This document shows positions 8,119-15,464 of a stretch of 64,000 nucleotides of DNA, one piece after another. Source of the stretch: an uncultured Prevotella sp. (lineage in GTDB: Bacteria > Bacteroidota > Bacteroidia > Bacteroidales > Bacteroidaceae); the NCBI GenBank assembly GCA_937895845.1, contig CALBLK010000077.1, forward strand, positions 43,073 through 107,072, in the 5' to 3' direction. The notes below the pieces were generated by a model. It saw only the letters and a program-made list of their open reading frames with translations. It searched no databases and was not told the DNA's origin. Numbering within the stretch: position 1 is the stretch's first letter; every line of letters begins with the position of its first letter. The position numbers and the translations under genes are program-made.

Positions 8119-8310
8119 TAAGGGACGTATCGGTTAGATCGGGATACTCATCAAATAATCTGAAAACTGAGACCATCCTTTTGTCAATGGCGGGCCACAT
8201 CACCTTGCGGTGACAGCATGAAAAAAAGCCGGTGGATTACAACGACGGAGGAATCTCTAATCTTAGCACATAGGAGTTTTCATCACAATCACGGTACGTC
8301 CCGCTTTTTT
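8119..8310 (+). ncRNA. Structured small RNA, 6S-like
   Basis: About 190 bases bounded by a Bacteroidota promoter and a terminator. The ends pair perfectly: GGGACGTATCG (8122-8132) with CGGTACGTCCC (8292-8302), 11 pairs with one G-U, followed by a T-run (8304-8310). Inside, TGAAAACT pairs with AGTTTTCA and GAGA with TCTC, and the tip has a TCACC-TTGC-GGTGA hairpin, so the molecule can fold as one long interrupted rod. That shape, size and promoter/terminator layout suggest 6S RNA (ssrS) or the related Bacteroidales-1 class. I could not confirm identity by sequence. No ORF fits. It lies in the leader of riboflavin synthase but lacks the FMN aptamer. Confidence 0.6.
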
Positions 8311-8344
8311 ACAGTATTATCACTCACAAAAGCCCATCTTGATT

Positions 8345-8953
8345 ATGTTCTCCGGAATTATCGAAGAGTTTGCAACTGTCACTAACATTGTGAAAGACAG
8401 GGATAACATAGACATCAGCTTGAGATGCTCCTTTGCCAACGAGCTGAAGATAGACCAAAGCGTGGCCCATAACGGGGTGTGCCTCACCGTTGTCAGCATT
8501 GAAAACGACAGCTATACGGTAACGGCAATGAAAGAGACACTCATGCGCAGCAACCTTGGATTGCTGAAGGTTGGTGACAAGGTGAACGTAGAGCGTTCAA
8601 TGATGATGAACGGACGTCTGGACGGGCACATCGTACAGGGGCACGTAGACACCACGGCTCTATGCACCGGTAAGGAAGATGCCAACGGAAGCACCTATTT
8701 CACATTCATGTACAAGTGTGACGCGGAGATGGCCAGGCGCGGATATTTCACAGTAGACAAAGGTAGCGTGACAGTGAACGGGGTGTCTCTGACGGTCTGC
8801 AACCCGACAGAAGACTCGTTCCGGGTGGCCATTATCCCCTACACATTGAAGCATACCAATTTCTGTGACATAGAGGTTGGTACAGTGGCCAACCTTGAGT
8901 TTGACATAATCGGCAAATACGTGGCCCGCCTGGAAGAGTTAAAGAATAGTTAA
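8345..8953 (+). CDS. ribE: Riboflavin synthase, alpha subunit
   Basis: Catalyses the last step of riboflavin synthesis, the dismutation of two 6,7-dimethyl-8-ribityllumazine molecules. The 202-residue protein starts with the family hallmark MFSGIIEE, which fixes the start at ATG 8345 over the TTG at 8339. It has the two internally repeated lumazine-binding halves, visible as the pair NGVCLTVVS and NGVSLTVCN. Length is typical. It appears monocistronic; the efflux operon downstream has its own promoter. No FMN riboswitch is seen; the structured RNA upstream seems to be an independent gene that ends before it. Confidence 0.95.
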   Translation: MFSGIIEEFATVTNIVKDRDNIDISLRCSFANELKIDQSVAHNGVCLTVVSIENDSYTVTAMKETLMRSNLGLLKVGDKVNVERSMMMNGRLDGHIVQGHVDTTALCTGKEDANGSTYFTFMYKCDAEMARRGYFTVDKGSVTVNGVSLTVCNPTEDSFRVAIIPYTLKHTNFCDIEVGTVANLEFDIIGKYVARLEELKNS

Positions 8954-9044
8954 TACAAAACAGTTTTATCGAAAACAACTTTTTCTTTGTCTACTAACAG
9001 AAATTTATTGATAGATTAAATTTCTGCTTTGTCAATATTCTACA

Positions 9045-9052
9045 TATCTTTG
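9045..9052 (+). promoter_or_regulatory. Promoter of the efflux operon
   Basis: TATCTTTG matches TAnnTTTG, 37 bases before the TolC-like start codon. Confidence 0.6.
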
Positions 9053-9089
9053 CAACGTTGAACCATATAAAAGAAAACGAGCAAAAGGT

Positions 9090-10430
9090 ATGAACAAAAA
9101 ATGTATTGCCTGTGCTGTCGCAGTGCTACTGGTTCCCGGGACCATATTTGCCGAGGGTTCCAAGCGGTGGACTCTTGATGAATGTGTGAGGTATGCCTTG
9201 GACCATAACATCGCCCTGCGGAAGACCGTTGTGGCCCGTCAGTCAGCCATGGAAGATGTAAGGCAGGCCAAGTCCAATCTGCTCCCGTCTGTCAGTGCCT
9301 CGACAAGCCATGCCGCAGGCTACCGTCCATGGGTGAACGACGGTATCAGTACCGTGACCAATGGCACAGTGGCCACCAGTGTGAACAAGAGCTACTACAA
9401 TGGCAGCTATGGCATCAATGCCAACTGGACGGTGTGGAACGGCAACCAGAACCGTAACACGATAAAGGTGAACAAGCTCTCAGAACAGCAAGCCCAACTT
9501 GATTCTGCCATCACCGCTAACAGCATTCAGGAGCAAATAGCCCAGCTCTATATGCAGATACTGTATCTCAGCGAGGCTGTCACTGTCAGCCAGCAGAGCT
9601 GGAAAACCAGCCAGCTCAACGAGGAGCGCGGCAAGGAGATGGTAGCGGTTGGCAAGATGTCAAAGGCAGACCTGGCTCAGCTGTCTGCCCAAACAGCGCA
9701 GGACTATTATCAAATTGTAGAGAACCAGAGCAGCCTGGCGAGCTACATGCTCCAGCTTAAGCAGCTGCTTGAGATAACTGACGGCGAGACTTTTGAGGTA
9801 GAGACACCCAATATCTCGGACGACACCGTGCTTTCGGCCATTCCCTCACTGCATGACACCTACCAATCAGCCTTGGCAAAACGTCCGGAAATAGAACGCC
9901 AGCACCTGGCAATAAAGAGCAGCGATGTAAACCTGTCCATCGCAAAGGCGGGCAATCTGCCAACCCTTAGCGTGAACGGCAGCGTTGGAACCAGCACCTC
10001 GTCGATGAGTGACCGCACCTGGGGGCGGCAGATAAAAACCAATTTCGACGCCACGGCCGGTCTCACACTGAGTATTCCCATTTTTGACCAGCGAAAGACA
10101 AAGACCGCAGTCAGCAAAGCCAAGCTGCAGAAGCTGGACAGCGAGCTGGACCTGCTTGATGAGCAGAAAAAGCTATTCAGCACCATCGAGGGATTCTGGC
10201 TTGACGCCACAACCAACCAGCAGAAGTTCAAGGCAGCCAGAATGGGGGTAGAGAGCGAGGAAGCCAGCTACGCCCTGCTCAGCGAACAGTTCAGGTTAGG
10301 ACTAAAAAACATCATTGAATTGATGACTGGAAAAAACAACTTGCTCCAAGCCCGGCTGAGCAAATTGCAAAGCAAGTACATGACGCTGCTCAATGTGCGC
10401 CTGTTGGAGTTCTATCATGATGGCAAGTAG
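9090..10430 (+). CDS. TolC-family outer-membrane efflux protein
   Basis: A 446-residue outer-membrane factor. It begins with a signal peptide (residues 1 to about 21, ending IFAEG) followed by the two long helical repeats of the OEP family, rich in Gln, Ala, Ser and Leu, e.g. SAQTAQDYYQIVENQSSL and SEEASYALLSEQFRLG. It should form the trimeric exit duct of the pump encoded by the next three genes (adaptor, ATPase, permease). First gene of a six-gene operon with gaps of 9 to 57 bases and then overlaps. Substrate unknown. Confidence 0.9.
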   Translation: MNKKCIACAVAVLLVPGTIFAEGSKRWTLDECVRYALDHNIALRKTVVARQSAMEDVRQAKSNLLPSVSASTSHAAGYRPWVNDGISTVTNGTVATSVNKSYYNGSYGINANWTVWNGNQNRNTIKVNKLSEQQAQLDSAITANSIQEQIAQLYMQILYLSEAVTVSQQSWKTSQLNEERGKEMVAVGKMSKADLAQLSAQTAQDYYQIVENQSSLASYMLQLKQLLEITDGETFEVETPNISDDTVLSAIPSLHDTYQSALAKRPEIERQHLAIKSSDVNLSIAKAGNLPTLSVNGSVGTSTSSMSDRTWGRQIKTNFDATAGLTLSIPIFDQRKTKTAVSKAKLQKLDSELDLLDEQKKLFSTIEGFWLDATTNQQKFKAARMGVESEEASYALLSEQFRLGLKNIIELMTGKNNLLQARLSKLQSKYMTLLNVRLLEFYHDGK

Positions 10431-10487
10431 ATTCATTTTTTGGAAGAAACATCTCAACATCTAAAATAAAAATTACATAATCACAAG

Positions 10488-11666
10488 ATGAAAAAAATTA
10501 GCAAAATATGGGTTGGCGCGGGCGTTGTGCTCATTATAGCCCTTGCCTCGTGGCTGTTCTCGGGGGGCAAGACAGAGGAGAAAATTTCCTTTGAGACAGA
10601 GAAGGTTACCAGAACAAGCATTCGCAACAGTATCACTGCCACAGGTACCATTGAGCCTGTGACCTCAGTGACAGTCGGCACGCAGGTGTCGGGTATTGTC
10701 AGCAAGCTGTATGTGGACTATAACAGTGTGGTGAAAAAGGGCCAGGTCATAGCAGAGCTGGACAAGACCAACCTGTTGAGCGAGCTCAACACAGCCAAGG
10801 CCAATCTGGCCTCGGCCAGAAGCACATACAACTATGAGAATAGCAATTTCAGCCGCTACGAGACGCTGTACAAGAAAGGGTTGGTGAGTGCTGACGAATA
10901 TGAAAATGCCCGTCTGAGCTACCGCAAGGCCAAGGAAAGTGTAGCTACTGCACGGGAAACGGTCAACAAGGCACAAACCAACCTTGGCTATGCAACCATC
11001 ACATCGCCCATTGACGGTGTGGTACTGTCAAAGTCTGTTGAAGAGGGGCAGACAGTGGCTGCCAGTTTCAGCACCCCGGAACTGTTTACCATTGCGAAGA
11101 ACCTGACCGATATGCGCGTAGTTGCCGATGTTGACGAGGCCGACATCGGCGAGGTGAAAGAGGGCGAGCGCGTGTCGTTCACGGTTGACGCCTACCCCAA
11201 TGACACCTTTGAGGGCCAGGTAACCCAAGTGAGACAGGAGGCAACTACAACCAGCAATGTTGTGACCTACGAGGTTGTCATCAGCGCTCCCAATGCAAAT
11301 CTCAAGCTCAAGCCAGGCCTTACGGCTAATGTCACTATCTATACCGCAGAGAAGAAAAATGTTGTATGTGTGCCACAGAAAGCCCTGCGCTTCAGTCCCA
11401 CTACGGAAACGGTTGGCAAGTCCTATAAGTTGGTTGACTGCAAAGGCAAGAACAAGGTGTGGACACTTGAGGGCAACACCCTCAGGGCACACGCCATCCA
11501 GACAGGCATGAGCGATGGCATCAACACCGAAGTCATCAGCGGTCTCAGAGTTGGCACCGCTATTGTCACCCAGTTCAAGGAAATGTCAGAGGACAGCGAG
11601 GATGAGGAGCCCCGTGAACAGTCGCCCTTTGCCCCAGGCCCTCACAAGTCTGACAAGAAAAAGTGA
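10488..11666 (+). CDS. MacA/HlyD-type periplasmic adaptor protein
   Basis: A 392-residue membrane-fusion protein that links an inner-membrane transporter to the TolC-like duct. One N-terminal transmembrane anchor (about residues 8-25), the barrel-sandwich half-motif (SVTVGTQVSGIVSKLYVDYN), a coiled-coil hairpin (about 95-160) and the second half-motif (YATITSPIDGVVLS) are in the expected order. The C-terminus is acidic then basic and probably disordered. Of the adaptor types, MacA is favoured because a MacB-like ATPase and permease follow 9 and 822 bases later. Confidence 0.9.
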   Translation: MKKISKIWVGAGVVLIIALASWLFSGGKTEEKISFETEKVTRTSIRNSITATGTIEPVTSVTVGTQVSGIVSKLYVDYNSVVKKGQVIAELDKTNLLSELNTAKANLASARSTYNYENSNFSRYETLYKKGLVSADEYENARLSYRKAKESVATARETVNKAQTNLGYATITSPIDGVVLSKSVEEGQTVAASFSTPELFTIAKNLTDMRVVADVDEADIGEVKEGERVSFTVDAYPNDTFEGQVTQVRQEATTTSNVVTYEVVISAPNANLKLKPGLTANVTIYTAEKKNVVCVPQKALRFSPTTETVGKSYKLVDCKGKNKVWTLEGNTLRAHAIQTGMSDGINTEVISGLRVGTAIVTQFKEMSEDSEDEEPREQSPFAPGPHKSDKKK

Positions 11667-11675
11667 TACAGGCTT

Positions 11676-12431
11676 ATGGACAACAGCAAGAAGGTAGTCA
11701 TAGAACTGCAAAATGTTAAGCGTGACTTTTTGGTTGGCGACGAGATTGTACATGCGCTCCGCGGCGTGTCTTTCAAGATTTACGAGGGGGAGTTTGTGAC
11801 CATCATGGGTAAGTCCGGCTCGGGCAAGTCAACACTGCTCAACCAGTTAGGCTGCCTTGACACCCCCACTTCCGGCGAGTATATCCTTGACGGTGTGTCG
11901 GTGCGCACCATGACAAAATCACAGCGTGCCGTCCTGCGCAACCGCAAAATTGGCTTTATCTTCCAGAACTATAATCTGCTGGCTAAGACTACCAGCGTTG
12001 AAAACGTTGAACTGCCGTTGATGTACAACCAGAGCGTGGATGCCAACGAACGGCGCGCAAGGGCCATCAAGGCCCTGAAAGCCGTTGGGCTTGGCGACCG
12101 GCTCTATCACAAGTCCAACCAGATGTCAGGAGGTCAGATGCAGCGTGTGGCCATTGCCCGCGCATTGGTGAACAATCCCGCTGTCATCTTGGCCGACGAG
12201 GCTACCGGCAACCTGGACACCCGCACCTCGTTCGAGATACTGGTGCTGTTTCAAAAATTGCATGCCGAGGGGCGCACCATCATCTTTGTGACCCACAATC
12301 CCGACATCGCGAAATACTCGAGCCGCAACATCATGCTACGGGATGGCAAGGTTATCAGTGACGAATACAACAGCCATATTCTGTCCGCGGCGGATGCTCT
12401 TGCCGCCATACCAACCAATACAGATGAATAA
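11676..12431 (+). CDS. ABC transporter ATP-binding protein, MacB/LolD type
   Basis: A 251-residue nucleotide-binding subunit. It carries Walker A GKSGSGKS (45-52), the ABC signature MSGGQMQRVAIARAL, Walker B VILADEATGNLD and a switch His in FVTHNPD. The MacB/LolD/FtsE subclass is recognisable from TGNLD and the QNYNLLAKTTSVENVELPL stretch. It powers the permease encoded downstream; here ATPase and permease are separate genes, unlike the fused MacB of E. coli. Confidence 0.93.
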   Translation: MDNSKKVVIELQNVKRDFLVGDEIVHALRGVSFKIYEGEFVTIMGKSGSGKSTLLNQLGCLDTPTSGEYILDGVSVRTMTKSQRAVLRNRKIGFIFQNYNLLAKTTSVENVELPLMYNQSVDANERRARAIKALKAVGLGDRLYHKSNQMSGGQMQRVAIARALVNNPAVILADEATGNLDTRTSFEILVLFQKLHAEGRTIIFVTHNPDIAKYSSRNIMLRDGKVISDEYNSHILSAADALAAIPTNTDE

Positions 12432-12488
12432 TGTGCAAGAAAGCGCAATGCTATCAGGCTTTCTTTACATCTTAAGCATTAAAAGACG

Positions 12489-13727
12489 ATGAACTATACC
12501 AATTTATTCAAAATAGCCTTGCGTGCCATTGCTGCAAACAAGACGCGCTCATTCCTAACCGCCTTGGGTATCATCATAGGTATTGCTTCGGTTATCACGA
12601 TGCTTGCTGTCGGACAAGGGACCAAGCAAAGCATACAGGCCAGTATCGCCGAGATGGGGTCGAACATGATTATGATTGGCCCCGGCGCAGACCGGCGAGG
12701 AGGGGTGCGCCAAGACGCCTCGTCAATGGAGACACTCAAGCTGACCGACTTTGAATCAATACGCGACGAGTGCGGCTACATCAAGGCCATCAGCCCCGTG
12801 GTGAACAAGAGCGGTCAGTTTATCTATGGCAACGAGAACACGCCGTCAACCATCTACGGTGTCAACCAAGACTATTTTGAGATTCGCCAGCTTTCAATTA
12901 GCGATGGCAGCGGTTTTACCGACGCCGAGATAAAGAGCAGTGCCAAGGTGTGCATTCTTGGGCAGACGGTCATTGACAACCTGTTCCCGGACGGTTCAAA
13001 CCCTATTGGCAAGGTGGTGCGCTTCAACTCCATTCCATTCCGCGTAATCGGCGTGCTGAAGAAGAAAGGCTACAACTCGATGGGCATGGACCAGGATGAC
13101 TTGGTGCTGGCTCCCTATACAGCAGTGATGAAGCGTATTCTTGCACAGACTTATTTGGGAGAAATACAATGCTCGGCCATCACCGAGGGAGTGACAGACA
13201 AGGCCACTGAGGAAATCCGTACCATCCTGCGACGCAACCACAAACTGAAAGATGCCACTGCAACGGCTGACGAGGAAGAGGATGACTTTAACATCCGCTC
13301 CCAAGAGGAGCTGTCGTCCATGATGAATTCCACCACTAACATGCTCACCATCCTGCTGGGATGTGTCGCTGGCATATCGCTCGTTGTTGGTGGCATCGGT
13401 ATCATGAACATTATGTATGTAAGCGTGACAGAACGCACCCGCGAGATAGGCCTTCGCATGAGTGTTGGCGCCCGTGGCATTGACATTCTGAACCAGTTTC
13501 TTATCGAGGCGATTATGCTTAGCGTCACGGGAGGGGTCATAGGCGTGTTGTTAGGTATCGGAGCATCAATAGCCATCAAGACATTTGCCCACTGGCCCAT
13601 TTTGATAGAAGCATGGACAATCGTAATGAGTTTTGCGGTGTGTACATTTACGGGAGTGTTCTTCGGATGGTATCCGGCCAAAAAAGCGGCCCAACTTGAC
13701 CCAATCGAAGCGCTGAGGTATGAATAA
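12489..13727 (+). CDS. ABC transporter permease, MacB/FtsX type
   Basis: A 412-residue inner-membrane subunit: one N-terminal helix (about 18-42, FLTALGIIIGIASVITMLAVG), a large periplasmic MacB_PCD domain, and three C-terminal helices of the FtsX type (about 280-400) ending WYPAKKAAQLDPIEALRYE, the typical family ending. It works as a mechanotransmission permease with the ATPase and adaptor upstream. Its last 8 bases overlap the sensor kinase gene, linking pump and regulator in one transcript. Confidence 0.93.
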   Translation: MNYTNLFKIALRAIAANKTRSFLTALGIIIGIASVITMLAVGQGTKQSIQASIAEMGSNMIMIGPGADRRGGVRQDASSMETLKLTDFESIRDECGYIKAISPVVNKSGQFIYGNENTPSTIYGVNQDYFEIRQLSISDGSGFTDAEIKSSAKVCILGQTVIDNLFPDGSNPIGKVVRFNSIPFRVIGVLKKKGYNSMGMDQDDLVLAPYTAVMKRILAQTYLGEIQCSAITEGVTDKATEEIRTILRRNHKLKDATATADEEEDDFNIRSQEELSSMMNSTTNMLTILLGCVAGISLVVGGIGIMNIMYVSVTERTREIGLRMSVGARGIDILNQFLIEAIMLSVTGGVIGVLLGIGASIAIKTFAHWPILIEAWTIVMSFAVCTFTGVFFGWYPAKKAAQLDPIEALRYE

Positions 13728-14763
13728 GCGGATGATTATAGGTTTGCACGTGGCCGCCTGGACTGTGCTGTTCCTGGCGCCACTGACCTTCCTTAACCAT
13801 GGCAATGGCGTCACGCCACAGCGCTATCTGGCTGCTTGCGTGACACCACTGCTACAGATGGTTGTCTTTTACACCAATTATTTCCTGCTTACACCAAAGC
13901 TGTTCATGCGCCATCACCGCCGTATGTTCTGGACACTCAACATCGTGATTGTCGTCTCATTCAGTTTTGTGCTCCACATCTGGATGGGGTACGCTCACAG
14001 TCACTTTGACACCTTTCCACCTGAAGGTTACAGCCCCCCCCGCCATGAAGCGCTCACCATGTCCCTCTTCGTGCTCCGGGACATGTTCTACCTGGGACTT
14101 TCGGCCTTTATGGCAGCCACTGTTGTACTGGCCATGAACTGGCAGAAGTCCGAGACGGCTCGCTGTGCAGCAGAAACAGCAAGGACAGAAGCGGAGCTAA
14201 ACAACCTGCGTGCGCAGATAAAGCCACATTTTCTGCTGAACACGCTCAACAACATTTATGCCCTTGTTGCTTTTGACCAGGCGAAGGCACAAAAGGCCAT
14301 CTATGAGCTAAGCCAGCTGTTGCGCCACATCCTCTACGACAACCAGCAGCCCACCATTACCATGAGCGAGGAGATAGCTTTCCTTGAGAACTACATTCAT
14401 CTGATGCAAATCCGCTTGTCTGACAATGTCGAAGTTACATTTCAAGCCGAATGTGCCCAGCCGCAGATGCCCATCGCCCCAATGCTATTCATTTCATTGG
14501 TGGAAAACGCTTTCAAACATGGCATAAGCGCTACGGGCAAAAGTTTCGTACATATCAGGATTGAGAACGGCAACGGTTACGTAACCTGTGAGATAGAAAA
14601 CAGCAACAACCCAAAAGGCAGGAGTGACCACAGCGGTCACGGGATTGGCCTCAGACAAGTGCGGAAACGGCTCGAGTTGTCGTATGCCGGGCACTATGAG
14701 TGGACTTGCGGAACAGACGAGAATGACACTGTTTACAAATCAAAAATAACGATAAGAACATAA
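13720..14763 (+). CDS. LytS-family sensor histidine kinase
   Basis: A 347-residue membrane kinase. Four hydrophobic segments (about 5-25, 38-58, 70-90, 115-140) precede a short coiled coil and the His_kinase (LytS/YpdA) domain, with phospho-acceptor His170 in RAQIKPHFLLNTLNN. The C-terminal ATPase part has a SLVENAFKHGI N-box and GHGIGLRQVRKRL G-box. The start overlaps the permease gene by 8 bases and its stop overlaps the regulator gene by one. It probably senses envelope stress or a pump substrate through its membrane part. Confidence 0.92.
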   Translation: MNKRMIIGLHVAAWTVLFLAPLTFLNHGNGVTPQRYLAACVTPLLQMVVFYTNYFLLTPKLFMRHHRRMFWTLNIVIVVSFSFVLHIWMGYAHSHFDTFPPEGYSPPRHEALTMSLFVLRDMFYLGLSAFMAATVVLAMNWQKSETARCAAETARTEAELNNLRAQIKPHFLLNTLNNIYALVAFDQAKAQKAIYELSQLLRHILYDNQQPTITMSEEIAFLENYIHLMQIRLSDNVEVTFQAECAQPQMPIAPMLFISLVENAFKHGISATGKSFVHIRIENGNGYVTCEIENSNNPKGRSDHSGHGIGLRQVRKRLELSYAGHYEWTCGTDENDTVYKSKITIRT

Positions 14764-15464
14764 TGCTAAACTGTGCTATCATTGATGACGAACCTCTTGC
14801 AGCCGAACTTCTGAAGAGCTACGTAGAGAAGACACCATTCTTAAATCTGACCGGAGTGTACAGCAGTGCACTAACTGCCATGCGCGACCTGCGGGATGGC
14901 CAAACCCATTTGGTGTTTCTTGACATCCAGATGCCAGAACTCAACGGCATTGAGTTTGCAAAAATCATTCCACAAACCACAAAGATTGTCTTCATTACAG
15001 CCTTTCCGCAGTATGCCATTGATGGCTTCAAAGTCTCAGCGATGGGGTATCTGCTCAAGCCTGTGAGCTATGAGGATTTTCTGTCAGCATCAGAAAGAGT
15101 GCTGGAGCATTTCTCAACACGTGAGACAATGCTGGGAAAAGACCGTTTCTTCTATGTCAAGAGCGATTACCAGCTCCAGCGTATCAGCTACGATGACATC
15201 CTCTACATTGAGGGGCAGAAAGACTATGTGCGCATCTATCTGACAAATGGTCAAAAAGTGATGTCGCTTCTGAACATGAAAAACCTGGAGGACAGTCTGC
15301 CATTCCCAGAGTTTATGCGCACCCACCGCTCCTATATAGTCCATATGGACAAGGTGTCTGCAATGGTGAGGTTCCGCATTGTTGTGAATAACAAGTTTAT
15401 ACCCATCTCAGACTCCTATAAAGAGAAGGTGCAACAGTATTTTGACGACCACACATTTGTCTAA
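14763..15464 (+). CDS. LytTR-family response regulator
   Basis: A 233-residue regulator with an N-terminal receiver (Asp54 in LVFLDIQMPELNG; acidic pocket at IIDDEP) and a C-terminal LytTR DNA-binding domain (about 130-230, FYVKSDYQLQRISYDDILYIEGQ region). It pairs with the kinase directly upstream (1-base overlap). It presumably controls the efflux operon itself, but no LytTR direct repeats were located. Its 3' end overlaps the convergent glucanotransferase gene by 4 bases. Confidence 0.93.
   Translation: MLNCAIIDDEPLAAELLKSYVEKTPFLNLTGVYSSALTAMRDLRDGQTHLVFLDIQMPELNGIEFAKIIPQTTKIVFITAFPQYAIDGFKVSAMGYLLKPVSYEDFLSASERVLEHFSTRETMLGKDRFFYVKSDYQLQRISYDDILYIEGQKDYVRIYLTNGQKVMSLLNMKNLEDSLPFPEFMRTHRSYIVHMDKVSAMVRFRIVVNNKFIPISDSYKEKVQQYFDDHTFV

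Noticed and set aside
8119..8344. FMN riboswitch in front of riboflavin synthase
   Set aside because: The conserved FMN aptamer blocks are absent, and the structured RNA ends in its own terminator before ribE.
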